DNA of 64,000 nucleotides from G963665185 sp049723905 (GCF_049723905.1 NZ_JBJKFD010000001.1:2914001-2978000), one strand, 5' to 3'. Shown: positions 33,661-43,356, numbered from the stretch's first letter. Numbers and translations: made by a program. The notes: a model not told the origin generated them from the sequence alone.

Positions 33661-33731
33661 AGAATCATTACGAAAACTATATGTTCTTGGAAAATCCGCC
33701 CTTTACCAGCAAGGCCGGACGGAAAAACGGA

Positions 33732-34970
33732 TCAGACCACTCCCAGCCGCTTCATTTTTTTGCGCAGCCCTTCCCGGCTTATGCCCAGCCTGCGGGCGGC
33801 TTCGGCCTTGTTGCCGCCGGTCTGGCCCAGGGCCTGGCGTATCAGGTCGGTTTCGGCATCGGCCAGATTCACACCGCCCCTGGAGGGTGAAACCCGATGC
33901 ACAATCTTGCCGTCCAGCTCCATCTGAATATCCGAGGAAAAATCCTCCAGCCGGATGACTTCGCCATGGGAAAGCACCACGGCACGCTCCACCTCGTTGT
34001 CCAATTCACGGACGTTGCCGGGCCAGTGGTAGCCTTTGAGCGCTTCAGCAACACCCGGAGCCAGACGTTTGCTGCCCACCCCCATGCGCAGGACGTGTTC
34101 CCGGAGAAAATAGTTCAGCAGCAGAGGAATGTCGTTTCTGCGTTCACGCAGGGACGGAAGATGCAGGCCGACCACGTTGAGCCGATAAAACAGATCTTCT
34201 CGAAAATTGCCCTCTTCCACCTCTGCCTTGAGTTCCTTGTTGGTGGCAGCCACCAACCGGACATCCACGGGAATGGGTTTGCGCCCGCCCACGCGTTCGA
34301 CCATGCGCTCTTCGATTACCCGCAGGATCTTGACCTGGCTTTCCAGACTCATGTCGCCGATTTCATCGAGAAACAAAGTGCCGCCGTGGGCCTGTTCGAT
34401 GCGCCCTATGCGCATCTCCACGCCCGTGGCAACGCCGCGCTCTATGCCGAAGAGTTCGGCCTCGAACAAATCCTTGGGGATGCTGGCGCAGTTGAGGGCG
34501 ACAAAGGGCTGTTCGCTGCGCAGGCTGTTGTAGTGCAGGGACTTGGCAACAAGCTCCTTGCCTGTTCCGGTCTCGCCCGTAATGAGCACGTTGACCGGAG
34601 TATCGGCAATTTTCTCCACTTGTTCGAGTACCTTGACCATGGGCCTGCTTTGCCCGATGATGCGCCCCGGCGAGAACTTGGAACGCAGGTTGCGCTTGAG
34701 TTGCTTGTTCTCCTTGGCCAGACGCAGATGCATTTTCTCCACTTCGGCCTTGGCCGCCTTGAGCTCCTCTATGATGTGCTCCAGGCGGTATTCCCTGGCC
34801 TCCACCTTGACCAGCATCATGCCGAAGGCTTCGGCAAGCCCGGTCACGGTGGCGGGGTAGCAGCCCACGCGGGTCATCTCGAACAGATCGCGGGCCTCGG
34901 TAAAGCGGCCCTTGGCTATATCTTCGCATATGTTGGCAAGATGGCCTAAAAGTTCGTTTTCCGGTTCCAT
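33732..34970 (-). CDS. Sigma-54 activator-like AAA+ regulator lacking GAFTGA
   Basis: 412 residues. The N-terminal ~100 residues have no receiver; they end in a coiled coil (EELKAAKAEVEKMHLRLAKE). The AAA+ domain has Walker A GETGTGKE (132-139), Walker B GGTLFLDEIGD and FREDLFYRL; a Fis-type helix-turn-helix ends the protein (AEAARRLGISREGLRKKMKRLG). The loop that contacts sigma-54 reads GVATGV (179-184) where GAFTGA is normal, so classic sigma-54 activation is doubtful; it may act on sigma-70 promoters as TyrR/HupR-like variants do (inference). AGGAGAAAGGC precedes the ATG. Confidence 0.92.
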   Translation of the reverse strand: MEPENELLGHLANICEDIAKGRFTEARDLFEMTRVGCYPATVTGLAEAFGMMLVKVEAREYRLEHIIEELKAAKAEVEKMHLRLAKENKQLKRNLRSKFSPGRIIGQSRPMVKVLEQVEKIADTPVNVLITGETGTGKELVAKSLHYNSLRSEQPFVALNCASIPKDLFEAELFGIERGVATGVEMRIGRIEQAHGGTLFLDEIGDMSLESQVKILRVIEERMVERVGGRKPIPVDVRLVAATNKELKAEVEEGNFREDLFYRLNVVGLHLPSLRERRNDIPLLLNYFLREHVLRMGVGSKRLAPGVAEALKGYHWPGNVRELDNEVERAVVLSHGEVIRLEDFSSDIQMELDGKIVHRVSPSRGGVNLADAETDLIRQALGQTGGNKAEAARRLGISREGLRKKMKRLGVV

Positions 34971-35390
34971 GCCTTTCTCCTAGCCGAGTTTTTCCAGGAA
35001 ATACTCCGCAGGGTTCAGGTTGATTGGGGGACGATCCGGCAGGCGGCTAACGGCCTGAGCGCAGAACGAAATCACGGGAAATTCGATTGTACAGGTGTAA
35101 CGGCCCTGTTGCCTTGGCTGGCGTAGACACCTGCTCTTATGAAAGACTCTGGCATCGACACAAGCAACAGGAATGAAGCCGATGGGAAGGCTCCCATACG
35201 GAACACCCTGACAGGATGCATATCATTCCGCCAACATTTTTGGCTCCCAACCAATACATTTTTTTGCAAGCTCCCGCCACCAGCATGATAATATAGAAGA
35301 ATCCGGCAACGGAATCGATTCTGGACCGGGAAAACAGGCAGCGCCTTTCCCCTTCCCAATAACGAACACCAAACAAGCGAGTACCGAACC
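34971..35390. other. Divergent intergenic region
   Basis: 420 bases between the leftward regulator and rightward thioesterase gene. Leftward, a protein-like tail (...PPINLNPAEYFLEKLG, stop at 34981) runs into the ribosome site of the regulator, but it has only a weak GTG start (about 35073) and no ribosome site. It may be a tiny leader or a remnant. No other feature was recognised. Confidence 0.45.
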
Positions 35391-35885
35391 ATGGTCAAAG
35401 GAAAACCCGTAAGTGAGTCGCAGACCGAAATGGCCGTGCGCATGATGCCCCAGCAGGCCAACCCTGCGGGCAACATCCACGGAGGGGAAATCCTTCGCTA
35501 CATAGACCTGGCCGCGGCAACAGCGGCCATGCGCCACGCCCGCTCCTCCGTGGTAACAGCCTCCATAGACCGTATGGACTTCCGCAAACCCGCACATGTT
35601 GGCGAGCTGGTTACCTTCAAAGCCAGCCTGAACAGCGTGGGCCATACCAGCATGGAAGTGGGCGTCCGCGTGGAGGCGGAAAATCTGTATACCGGGGAAA
35701 AACGCCATACCGCCTCGGCCTACCTGACCTTCATAGCCATGGACGACGGCAAACCCACCCAGGTGCCCCATCTGGTGCTGGAAAACCCCACCCAGATACG
35801 CCGCAACGAAGAAGCCAAACTGCGCCGCCAGATGCGCAAGGGCGAACGGGAACGGGAAAACATTTCCCAGGCCGGAGTGGGCTGA
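35391..35885 (+). CDS. Acyl-CoA thioesterase, hot-dog fold (YciA-like)
   Basis: 164 residues. The hot-dog core covers about 10-120: MMPQQANPAGNIHGGEILRYIDLAAATAAMRHA carries the N/GG region and the catalytic Asp helix, and VTASIDRMDFRKPAHVGELVTF and AYLTFIAMD follow. It hydrolyses acyl-CoA esters in the cytoplasm; chain length is not predictable. The C-terminal ~40 residues are charged (RRNEEAKLRRQMRKGERERE). It is monocistronic. Confidence 0.9.
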   Translation: MVKGKPVSESQTEMAVRMMPQQANPAGNIHGGEILRYIDLAAATAAMRHARSSVVTASIDRMDFRKPAHVGELVTFKASLNSVGHTSMEVGVRVEAENLYTGEKRHTASAYLTFIAMDDGKPTQVPHLVLENPTQIRRNEEAKLRRQMRKGERERENISQAGVG

Positions 35886-36020
35886 GAAATACGCAATATC
35901 ACTGTTCACCAGGGGCGGTCCCTTGTGGTCCAATCTGTACCGGGCCGCCTCTGGCGGGATGGGGAGCACTTCAAAGAACCATTGAGCTTTCGCCGCACTA
36001 CGGGAGCTTGCCAGAAAAAG

Positions 36021-36347
36021 CTACTCCTCGCCCATTTCCATGGTGGTATCCCTCTCCACTTTGACGACCCGCACCTTGAAGGCCGCATACCATTTTGACC
36101 GGGCAAGTTGTTGGGCCTGCCGATGGAGCGGGTTGTTTTTCCATTGGGCAATGGACTCCATATCCTTCCAATACGACACCGAAATACCCAAATCCTCCCG
36201 AACCGACTCCATCCCCAGAAACCCAGGCTGTTCAGCGGCCAGAGCTGCTATTTTTTCGGCCATGGAGGCGTATCCATTGTCTCCCTCCGTACGCAGCGAA
36301 GTAAAAATAACCGCATAGTATGGGGGAGGTGGGGTTTTTGCTATCAT
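36021..36347 (-). CDS. Antibiotic-biosynthesis-monooxygenase (ABM) superfamily protein
   Basis: 108 residues from MIAKTPPPPYYAVIFTS (GAGG upstream). The ferredoxin-like ABM pattern is seen: AEKIAALAAEQPGFLGMESVRED..ISVSYWKDMESIAQWKNNPLHRQAQQLARSKWY, ending in a strand (FKVRVVKVERD). Relatives include small heme-degrading or quinone-modifying enzymes, but many have no known role. Monocistronic. Confidence 0.82.
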   Translation of the reverse strand: MIAKTPPPPYYAVIFTSLRTEGDNGYASMAEKIAALAAEQPGFLGMESVREDLGISVSYWKDMESIAQWKNNPLHRQAQQLARSKWYAAFKVRVVKVERDTTMEMGEE

Positions 36348-36547
36348 TTCAACCTCGTATAATTTGGGGTTCCAACACACTGTGCTTCTGCCGTTCCTCA
36401 AGCAGAAACATCCGAATGAATTCTACCTATACAGGATGGATTAATCAAAAACTGGTGTGATGTGGGTAAAATGCGGTACGCGTTCTTTTGAACACCTGAA
36501 AAGACCAAACAAAGCAGGCACACGCTGTAAACACCGGAGCCCAGCCC

Positions 36548-37042
36548 ATGCCATACATCGATACCATCCCGGAAATCGCCGCCCTTTGCGACGGTGCGGA
36601 CCACGTCGACGTCAAACAAACGGTTTCCACAAAGTCGCTGCGCGAATTCATTGCCGCAGCCTTATCCTATATGCCGGGCTGGATGGTGGCACTCTACAAG
36701 GTACGGGCCGTCTTTGTCCGGCTGCTGGGGCTGAAACAAGACGGCTATCCCGGTAAAAACAAGGTCGCCCCGCAGGACGTCATCTTTACGCCCGGAGACA
36801 TGGGAACATTTTTCAAGGTAAAGGGCGGCCAAGAAGATCAATACTGGATAGCCGGAGCAACCGAAAAACACCTTTCTGGATACCTTGCCATAGCCGCAGA
36901 CCCCCTGCCCGACGGAACAAAACGGTTCCACCTGGCAACTATCGTCTATTATCACCACTGGACGGGAAGAATCTATTTCAACATCATCCGTCCCCTGCAT
37001 CATGTGGTCGTTTGGGCCATGCTTCGCCATGCAGCCCGGTAG
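36548..37042 (+). CDS. DUF2867 family protein
   Basis: 164 residues. Matches the DUF2867 pattern as I know it: an N-terminal DHVDVKQTV, ALSYMPGWMVALYKVRAVFVRLLGLK, then FTPGDMGTFFKVKGGQEDQYWIAGATEKHLSGYLAIA and the C-terminal YYHHWTGRIYFNIIRPLHHVVVWAML. It is probably soluble and cytoplasmic; the activity is unknown. A family D palindrome begins 6 bases after its stop. Confidence 0.82.
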   Translation: MPYIDTIPEIAALCDGADHVDVKQTVSTKSLREFIAAALSYMPGWMVALYKVRAVFVRLLGLKQDGYPGKNKVAPQDVIFTPGDMGTFFKVKGGQEDQYWIAGATEKHLSGYLAIAADPLPDGTKRFHLATIVYYHHWTGRIYFNIIRPLHHVVVWAMLRHAAR

Positions 37043-37048
37043 GAAAGA

Positions 37049-37098
37049 GTGGGGCGCTGCCCCACACCCCGCCAGGAGGCAACGGCCTCCTGGACCTG
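37049..37098. repeat. Family D double palindrome, copy 2 (reverse orientation)
   Basis: GTGGGGCGCTGCCCCAC, then ACCCCGCC, then AGGAGGCAACGGCCTCCT and GGACC. It is the inverse complement arrangement of copies 1, 4 and 5, right after the DUF2867 stop. Confidence 0.82.
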
Positions 37099-37252
37099 CG
37101 ATATAAAGGGGAAAATTCGACTCGAAAACGAAACTCTAACCGATGTTCGACCAGATCTTCTTTTCTCTTTCCAGAAGCTTACCCAATAACACCGCTTCCC
37201 TGGCTCTTTTCTTCTTCTTTTCTTTCGTCCCACTACCCAAATAACACGGGCC

Positions 37253-37372
37253 GGAAGAAAGGCGGCGAGAGCAAGGCGCTAGGGAAATGAAATCGCGTAG
37301 TGTGCTCTTCCGCACATGAGCGACTTTCATTTACTGCAGCAACGAAGCTATCGTTGCTTTAATTCCGGCCCC
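37253..37372. repeat. Family C hairpin repeat, copy 6
   Basis: Outer GGGCCGGAAG..CCGGCCC; GGCGAGAGCAAGGCGCTAGGG; arm AAATGAAATCGC; centre GTGTGCTCTTCCGCACATGAG (GTGTGC paired with GCACAT); arm GCGACTTTCATTT; right box CTGCAGCAACGAAGCTATCG. Confidence 0.82.
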
Positions 37373-37384
37373 TGCCCACTAACG

Positions 37385-37510
37385 CGGGCCGGAAGAAAAG
37401 CGACGAGAGCAAGGCGCTAAGAAAATTGCGAGGCGACGTGTACTCTTTACGTACACGAGCAGAAGCAATTTACTGCAGCAACGACGCTATCGCCGCCTTT
37501 CTCCCGGCCC
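37385..37510. repeat. Family C hairpin repeat, copy 7
   Basis: Tandem with copy 6: GGGCCGGAAGAAAAGCGACGAGAGCAAGGCGCTAAG, arm AAAATTGC, centre ACGTGTACTCTTTACGTACACGAG, arm GCAATTT, right box CTGCAGCAACGACGCTATCGCCG. It ends 9 bases before the stop of the leftward response-regulator gene. Confidence 0.82.
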
Positions 37511-37518
37511 ATCATTCT

Positions 37519-38898
37519 CTATTTTACGCCGTAAGCCTTAAGCTTCCGCTGTAAGGTAGCCAGCCCAATACCCAGCTGCTTGGCAGTCTGCGTCTTGTTG
37601 CGATCCAGGGTCTCGTATGCGGCCAAAATATGCATGCGCTCCACCTCGGCCAACGGCAGAATCTCACCGCCCTGCTCTTCGGGGTCCTCAATGACGGATG
37701 ATACACCGACCTTCCAGGCACATTCCTTGGCCGGAAGGTTCAGGTGCTGCGGCTCAATGGGCCCGCCCTGGGCAAGGTTGGCTGCGGCTTCCATCAGCCC
37801 CTTGAGTTCGCGCACATTGCCGGGCCAGTCGTGGCTCAGCAGTTTGCGCAGGCTTTCGTCGGTAATGGTGACCTGATGGCCCAACACGTCGAGAAAATGC
37901 AGGGCGAGCGGACGAATGTCTTCCCGGCGTTCGCGCAACGGCACCAGGGAAAGGCAGGCAAAACGCAGCCTGTAGTACAGGTCTTTGCGAAAGACGCCCT
38001 GTTCCACCAGGGCTTCCAGATCCTGGTTGGTGGCTGCAATGAACCGCACATCGGCCCTTACCGAGCGGGTCTTGCCCACGGGGGTGAACTCCCCTTCCTG
38101 CAGGATGCGCAACAGCTTGCCCTGAATTTCCAGGGGCAGGTCGCCGATTTCATCCAAAAAGAGGGTGCCGCCCTTGGCTCGGGAAAGGTAGCCCTGCCTG
38201 TCCTGGGTGGCTCCGGTAAACGCCCCCTTGGCATGGCCGAAAAACTCGGACTCGAAGAGCGAGCCGGAGAGGGAAAGCATGTTCACGGGCACGAATGGCC
38301 CGGTGTTTCTTGGGCTTGCCTTGTGGATGGCCTGGGCCAGCAGTTCCTTTCCCGTGCCGGTTTCGCCGGTGATGAGCACGGGGATTTCAGAACGGGCGTG
38401 CAGCTCGGCTTCGCGCAGCAGGTTGTGCATGCGCTCGCCCGTGGCAACTATGCGACTGAATGCGGACAGGGTCGTTTCCTCGCCGTCCCGGTCGTTGTCG
38501 CTCTGACGGAGCAGAAGATGGTCCACCATGCGCTTGTGCTCCAGGGCACGGCGCAAGACCATCACCAGCCGGTCCGGACGGACAGGCTTGACCAGATAGT
38601 CGTAGGCGCCAAGCTTCATGGCCTGGATAACGCTTGGAATATCTTCGTTGGCCGTCACCATGATACACATGGTCTGGGGCGACTTGGCGTGGATCTTTTC
38701 CAAAAGCTTCAAGCCGTCCATGCCGGGCATGATGATGTCCAGCAGGGCCGCATCGAATGTATTTGTTTCCAGCAGTTCCACTGCGCTCAGTGGATCGGAC
38801 ACTGCCGTAACCTGCCGGAAACCTTCCAGGCGCAATTTGCGCTCTACGCTATTTAGAAAATGCTTTTCGTCGTCTACGACCAGAATGGAACCGGTCAT
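37519..38898 (-). CDS. Sigma-54-dependent response regulator paired with the PAS kinase
   Basis: 459 residues. Receiver 1-120 with phospho-acceptor Asp54 (ALLDIIMPGMDG) and Lys in YLVKPVRPDR; AAA+ about 148-380 with Walker A GETGTGKE, GAFTGA, Walker B GGTLFLDEIGD; Fis-type helix-turn-helix at the end (TAKQLGIGLATLQRKLKAYG). Its start lies 50 bases inside the end of the histidine kinase gene, so the two are translated from one mRNA and form a two-component system. Targets unknown. Confidence 0.95.
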   Translation of the reverse strand: MTGSILVVDDEKHFLNSVERKLRLEGFRQVTAVSDPLSAVELLETNTFDAALLDIIMPGMDGLKLLEKIHAKSPQTMCIMVTANEDIPSVIQAMKLGAYDYLVKPVRPDRLVMVLRRALEHKRMVDHLLLRQSDNDRDGEETTLSAFSRIVATGERMHNLLREAELHARSEIPVLITGETGTGKELLAQAIHKASPRNTGPFVPVNMLSLSGSLFESEFFGHAKGAFTGATQDRQGYLSRAKGGTLFLDEIGDLPLEIQGKLLRILQEGEFTPVGKTRSVRADVRFIAATNQDLEALVEQGVFRKDLYYRLRFACLSLVPLRERREDIRPLALHFLDVLGHQVTITDESLRKLLSHDWPGNVRELKGLMEAAANLAQGGPIEPQHLNLPAKECAWKVGVSSVIEDPEEQGGEILPLAEVERMHILAAYETLDRNKTQTAKQLGIGLATLQRKLKAYGVK

Positions 38899-40594
38899 GC
38901 GTCTCCTCCCTTTGGCGAACAGGCAGCCGTACCGTAAAAACGGTCCCCTGGGTGCCTGCGCTTTCCACCCCTATAAACCCGTTATGCTCCTCTATGATGC
39001 GGTGCGTGATGAACAGGCCCAACCCTGTGCCCGATTCTCCACCGCGAGGAGTTTCCCCGCCACGGGTCGTAAAAAAAGGTTCAAAAATTTGATCCATATT
39101 GTCTCGGCTTATACCGCGTCCATTGTCTGCCACCCTGACCTCGACCTCGTCATCCTCTGCAAGGTGGCGTACCTGGAGCCTGACCCAGGAATCCTCCTTG
39201 TCCGCAGCCTGCCCCGCATTGAGCACCAGATTGATAAGCACCTGCTCTATGCGGCCGGAATGCATTTCCACCGGAGGGAGTTCGCCCACTTCCACTTCAA
39301 AGGTCTTCACCATCTTGCGTACTTCCTTTTCCACCAGGGAAGTGGCGTTGGTGACGACCGCGCCCAAATCGGCAGGCTTCATGTCCTTCACCTGCTGCTC
39401 GCGCACATAGGTCTTGAGGCGCGACACGATTTCCGTAATGCGCGAGGAACCGTGCTCCATATCGACGATGATCTGGTTCAGATCGTCCAATGCCGTGTCC
39501 AGAGACTGGCCCAAAAGTTCGGTATCGCCCGAGGCGTCCATCTCGCGCAGGGCCTCGCCTATTTCGCGGATATAGTCCTGAAGCACCGGGAGGTTGAAAT
39601 AGATGAAGTTGTTGGGGTTGTTGATTTCGTGGGCAACTCCGGCCATCAACCGCCCCAGCGAGGCGAGCTTTTCCGCCTCGAACATCTTCTTTTCCGCCTC
39701 GCGCAGTTTGATCTCCTCGCGCAGCTTTTCGGCACGGCGCTGCTCGGTGAGATCGGAAATAAAAGCCACATGGCCAGCCAGCCGCCCGCCTTTTTCCCGA
39801 AGCGGGGTCAGGTTCACCAGCACGGGAACGACCACTCCGTCGTGGTTGATCACGCCGCCCTCGAACCGCAGCCTTTGGCCGCGTTGCAGGGAACGCGCCT
39901 TGTACCGCAGGAACTCCCGGGTGGTGGCGTCCATGAACTCGGCGGGGGAAGCTCCCCTGAGTTCACTGCGCGAACGTCCCAGCATGGAACAGGCCGCGCT
40001 GTTCATGTCCGCAATATACCCCCGGCTGTTTGTCAGAATAAAGGCTTCGGCTGCGGTTTCCACACTGCGCCGGTATTTGGCCTCGCGGTTTTTGAACCGC
40101 AGCTCCGCAACCTTGCGGGCCGTATTGTCCACGGCAATGCCTTCAAACACCTCTTCGCCCAGGGCATTCTCGGCCAGACGGATGTTCATGAGCACCCATA
40201 CCGCCTTGCCGCTCTTGCGCCGCATGCGGATTTCATAGTTGACCACAGCACCTTCGGACCGGATGAAATCGGACATGCGTTCCCGGTCCACAGGCTCAAA
40301 ATAGATATGGTCGGCCAGGTGCAGGTTGGAGAGCATGTCTCCGGTGGAATCATAGCCCAGCATGTGGGCCATGGCCGTGTTCGCACTCAGGAACTCGCCA
40401 TCCGGCGTACTCTGGAACATCCCCACCACGGCGTTTTCGTACAGGGCGTTGAGACGGCCCTCGGCCTGGACCAGACCTGTACGGCAGGAACCGAGCTGTT
40501 GCCTGGCATGTGCCCGGCGCAACAGGTGAATTCCAAGTCCGCTTGCCAAGCCCGTCGCCACGCCCGCGACCAACGAAAAAATATCAAAATGCAT
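38849..40594 (-). CDS. PAS-domain sensor histidine kinase
   Basis: 581 residues: an N-terminal membrane segment (about 5-25), two PAS domains (about 45-165 and 170-290, the first with YENAVVGMFQSTPDG, the second with SRGYIADMNSAACSMLG), a phospho-acceptor helix with His322 in MAGVAHEINNPNNFIYF, and a HATPase_c domain (IEQVLINLVLNAGQAA, VADNGRGISRDNMDQIFEPFFTT, GTGLGLFITHRIIEEHNG). It passes phosphate to the regulator encoded in the overlapping downstream gene. The signal is unknown. The last ~20 residues are basic and come from the overlap. Confidence 0.95.
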   Translation of the reverse strand: MHFDIFSLVAGVATGLASGLGIHLLRRAHARQQLGSCRTGLVQAEGRLNALYENAVVGMFQSTPDGEFLSANTAMAHMLGYDSTGDMLSNLHLADHIYFEPVDRERMSDFIRSEGAVVNYEIRMRRKSGKAVWVLMNIRLAENALGEEVFEGIAVDNTARKVAELRFKNREAKYRRSVETAAEAFILTNSRGYIADMNSAACSMLGRSRSELRGASPAEFMDATTREFLRYKARSLQRGQRLRFEGGVINHDGVVVPVLVNLTPLREKGGRLAGHVAFISDLTEQRRAEKLREEIKLREAEKKMFEAEKLASLGRLMAGVAHEINNPNNFIYFNLPVLQDYIREIGEALREMDASGDTELLGQSLDTALDDLNQIIVDMEHGSSRITEIVSRLKTYVREQQVKDMKPADLGAVVTNATSLVEKEVRKMVKTFEVEVGELPPVEMHSGRIEQVLINLVLNAGQAADKEDSWVRLQVRHLAEDDEVEVRVADNGRGISRDNMDQIFEPFFTTRGGETPRGGESGTGLGLFITHRIIEEHNGFIGVESAGTQGTVFTVRLPVRQREETHDRFHSGRRRRKAFSK

Positions 40595-40734
40595 AAATCT
40601 ACATGTTCCTGTGGTGAAGAATGTGCATTATGCGAGATACCACATGCCTTCCCGGCGGTCCATTCCGGCCTTTCCCACCTTGCCGCAGGCTGTCAGGCAG
40701 GGTAGGAAAGTGACAAAAAATTAACGGATTCCAT

Positions 40735-43248
40735 GTGCGCCCCAAATCCATAACTGTCCGGACACCTAGATCCAAGCCATCCGGCCCGCCCCATGTTGAC
40801 CGCCTCATGTCTGGGCTCATGCCCGGCCCTCTGTTCCGGCAGCTGGCGCTTCTGGCCTATGCCGCGGGCATCTTCAGTCTGCGGGCGCCCCTGCCGTCCG
40901 TGGTATGCATTCTTCTGGTCGCAGGCCTTGGGAAAATCCGTTCAAAAACAGCACTCCTGCTGCTGGCGGCCGCCTTCGGACTTGGGGCCGCTGCCGCCTG
41001 GGTCCGGCTTCCCACAATTCCCGAGGTTCCGCAATGGGTGGCCGAGCGCCCGAAAGTGCAGATAACAGGTACGGTTCACGAACAAAAAGGCCTGCCGGAC
41101 AACCGGCTGCGCATAGTGCTGAGCAACGTACAATGCACACTGCCGCAGGGCGAAATCACGGCCCTGCCCGGCCTGCTGGTCTGGACGTGGCAATATCCTG
41201 CCGCGCCGCGCCCGGCAAAGGGGCAGATTGTTTCCTTCCGGGCGAGGGTCATGCCTATTCGGGGTTTCGTCAATCCCGAGGGCTGGGACACCCGTTTTTA
41301 CTGGCGCTGCAAGGGAGCCTTTTTCCGGACCTATACCAGGGGGGAAAAGACGCCCGTTACGGTGCGCGGTGAGCCAAACAGCCCACTGGGCCACGCCTTC
41401 CGCAGCCACCTGCGCCAAACCATACTCCAGGCTCCGGGCTCTCCGGGCCGTGCGTTGCTGCTGGCCCTGCTGACCGGCGACCGGAGCGACCTGTACGCAT
41501 CCACAGTTGACGTGCTGCGCCAGGCCTCGCTGGCCCATTCCCTGGCCCTGTCCGGCCTGCACCTAGGCATTGCCGCGTCGCTCGGATTTTTGCTGGCCGC
41601 TTTCCTGGCCCGGCTGCGCCCCGGTCTGCTGCTGCGCATACCACGCCCCAAGCTGGGCGTTCTGCTGGCCGCTCCCATCGTACTCGGCTACCTCTGGCTT
41701 GGGGGCTTTACCCCATCCCTGGTGCGGGCCGCGGTCATGTTCGCCGCCTTTGGCCTGCTCCTTCTGGGCAACCGGCCCCGTGTGCTCCTAGACGGCCTGT
41801 TTCTGGCACTGGCCGTTCTGCTCCTGGCCGATCCCCTCTCCCTGTTCGAGCTGGGGCTGCAAATGTCGTTTTTGGCCGTGGCAGGCATAGCCGCTCTGGT
41901 CCCTATACTGCGCCGCCTTGCGGCATGGGTGGCCGGGCCGCCGCCATACGGCCCGCTGCGTACTGCCGCACTTTGGGCCTTTGGCCTGCTGGGGTGCAGT
42001 CTGGCCGCGAATCTGGCCCTGTTTCCCCTCTGCCTCGAGGCCTTTGGACAGATTCCCTTAGGGCTGTGGTGGAACCTGCTGTGGCTGCCCATTCTGGGCG
42101 TTGTGGCCATGCCTTTGGGATTTTTCGGCCTGCTTCTGGCCTCTCTGGCCAGCGTGGCCTGCATTCCCGGACTGGGGGGACTGCACACGGCGGCGGCCTT
42201 TATCTTTCAAATGGACGCCCAGCTGCTGGACGGCGTGTTCCAGCTTCTGAGCGCTGCTTCCCGCGCCGGGCTCATGCCCGTTGTGGCGGGCGTGCATCCC
42301 GGCTGGACCGTGATGCTGGGATATTATCTTTTTGCCACGCTCTGCCTGATATGGCTCAATACCGGAAAAAGCCTGTCCATCCGCTGGCAGGTTGCCGCCC
42401 TGTGCCTGCTGGCCTGGCCCGTGGCGGTGCAGGGATGGGATCTGGCACGTCCCGGCGTAAGTCTGACCGTGCTGGACGTGGGCCAGGGGCAGTCGCTGCT
42501 CATCAAGGCCAACGGCAACAAGGTGCTCATTGACGGCGGCGGAACCTTTTCCCGCACCTTCGACATAGGAGAGGCGGTCATAGCCCCCAATGTGGCGGCA
42601 GGCACAGGCCCCCGGCTGCGGGCCATTGCACTGACACATGCCCAGCGCGACCACAGCGGAGGCCTTGTCTACCCCATGCGCGCCCTGAAAGTGGGCAGCC
42701 TGCTGCTGGGCAGCGGCCAGCCCCAATCCCACGACCTGAAAAAACTTCATGCCCTGGCCGCACTGCGCGGGATTCCCGTGCAGACCATGCGTCCGGGAGA
42801 AACACTGAACCTGGGCCACGGAGTGCGGCTGCTTTGCGTATATCCCGCGCCCGGCATGCATTGTTCCGATCCCAACGACTGCTCCCTGACCTTTGTGCTG
42901 CAATGGGACGGAAACGACCTGGCCCTACTGCCCGGCGACCTGTCCGCCGCGCCCCTGGAAGAAATCATGCGCCAGCGGCCCGGACTGCGCCCCCAGATTC
43001 TCGTCCTGCCGCATCATGGTTCGGACACCGGAGCCTGCCCAAAGCTATACGACCAGCTGCATCCACTTGCCGCCATTGCCAGCTGCGGCAGCTACAACCG
43101 CTACAATTTTCCCGGACCGGGCGTAACCCGCGACCTGCAGCAGCGCAACATCCCCATCTTCACCACGGCGGCACACGGTGCGGTCCGGGTGCAGTGGGAC
43201 AGGCCAACCTCCACTCCGCGCATTTCCACTTTGCTCCCCACACATTGA
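40735..43248 (+). CDS. comEC: DNA internalization-related competence protein ComEC/Rec2
   Basis: 837 residues by the longest start; an ATG at 40807 (MSGLMPGPLFRQL) is possible and neither has a ribosome site. Order: N-terminal helices and DUF4131 (about 30-190), the multi-helix Competence domain (about 220-560, with ALSGLHLGIAASLG, LAFGLQ-type helices and SLVRAAVMF), and a C-terminal metallo-beta-lactamase-like domain (TVLDVGQGQSLLI, IDGGG, THAQRDHSGG, LPHHGSDTG). It is the inner-membrane channel for single-stranded DNA in natural transformation. No other competence gene is in view. Confidence 0.93.
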   Translation: MRPKSITVRTPRSKPSGPPHVDRLMSGLMPGPLFRQLALLAYAAGIFSLRAPLPSVVCILLVAGLGKIRSKTALLLLAAAFGLGAAAAWVRLPTIPEVPQWVAERPKVQITGTVHEQKGLPDNRLRIVLSNVQCTLPQGEITALPGLLVWTWQYPAAPRPAKGQIVSFRARVMPIRGFVNPEGWDTRFYWRCKGAFFRTYTRGEKTPVTVRGEPNSPLGHAFRSHLRQTILQAPGSPGRALLLALLTGDRSDLYASTVDVLRQASLAHSLALSGLHLGIAASLGFLLAAFLARLRPGLLLRIPRPKLGVLLAAPIVLGYLWLGGFTPSLVRAAVMFAAFGLLLLGNRPRVLLDGLFLALAVLLLADPLSLFELGLQMSFLAVAGIAALVPILRRLAAWVAGPPPYGPLRTAALWAFGLLGCSLAANLALFPLCLEAFGQIPLGLWWNLLWLPILGVVAMPLGFFGLLLASLASVACIPGLGGLHTAAAFIFQMDAQLLDGVFQLLSAASRAGLMPVVAGVHPGWTVMLGYYLFATLCLIWLNTGKSLSIRWQVAALCLLAWPVAVQGWDLARPGVSLTVLDVGQGQSLLIKANGNKVLIDGGGTFSRTFDIGEAVIAPNVAAGTGPRLRAIALTHAQRDHSGGLVYPMRALKVGSLLLGSGQPQSHDLKKLHALAALRGIPVQTMRPGETLNLGHGVRLLCVYPAPGMHCSDPNDCSLTFVLQWDGNDLALLPGDLSAAPLEEIMRQRPGLRPQILVLPHHGSDTGACPKLYDQLHPLAAIASCGSYNRYNFPGPGVTRDLQQRNIPIFTTAAHGAVRVQWDRPTSTPRISTLLPTH

Positions 43249-43356
43249 CTGGTGCTTTGTATTGCTCCCGCCCCAAAGCAGTGCAATACTGGTCTTGCGT
43301 CTTGTACAAACCGTCCGACTGTGCACCTGCATATCGCCACTCCGGGAGTTCGCCTC

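Noticed and set aside
37253..37510. Tandem family C repeats as a short CRISPR array
   Set aside because: The units are imperfect palindromes with covarying arms, not identical repeats with unique spacers; no cas genes.
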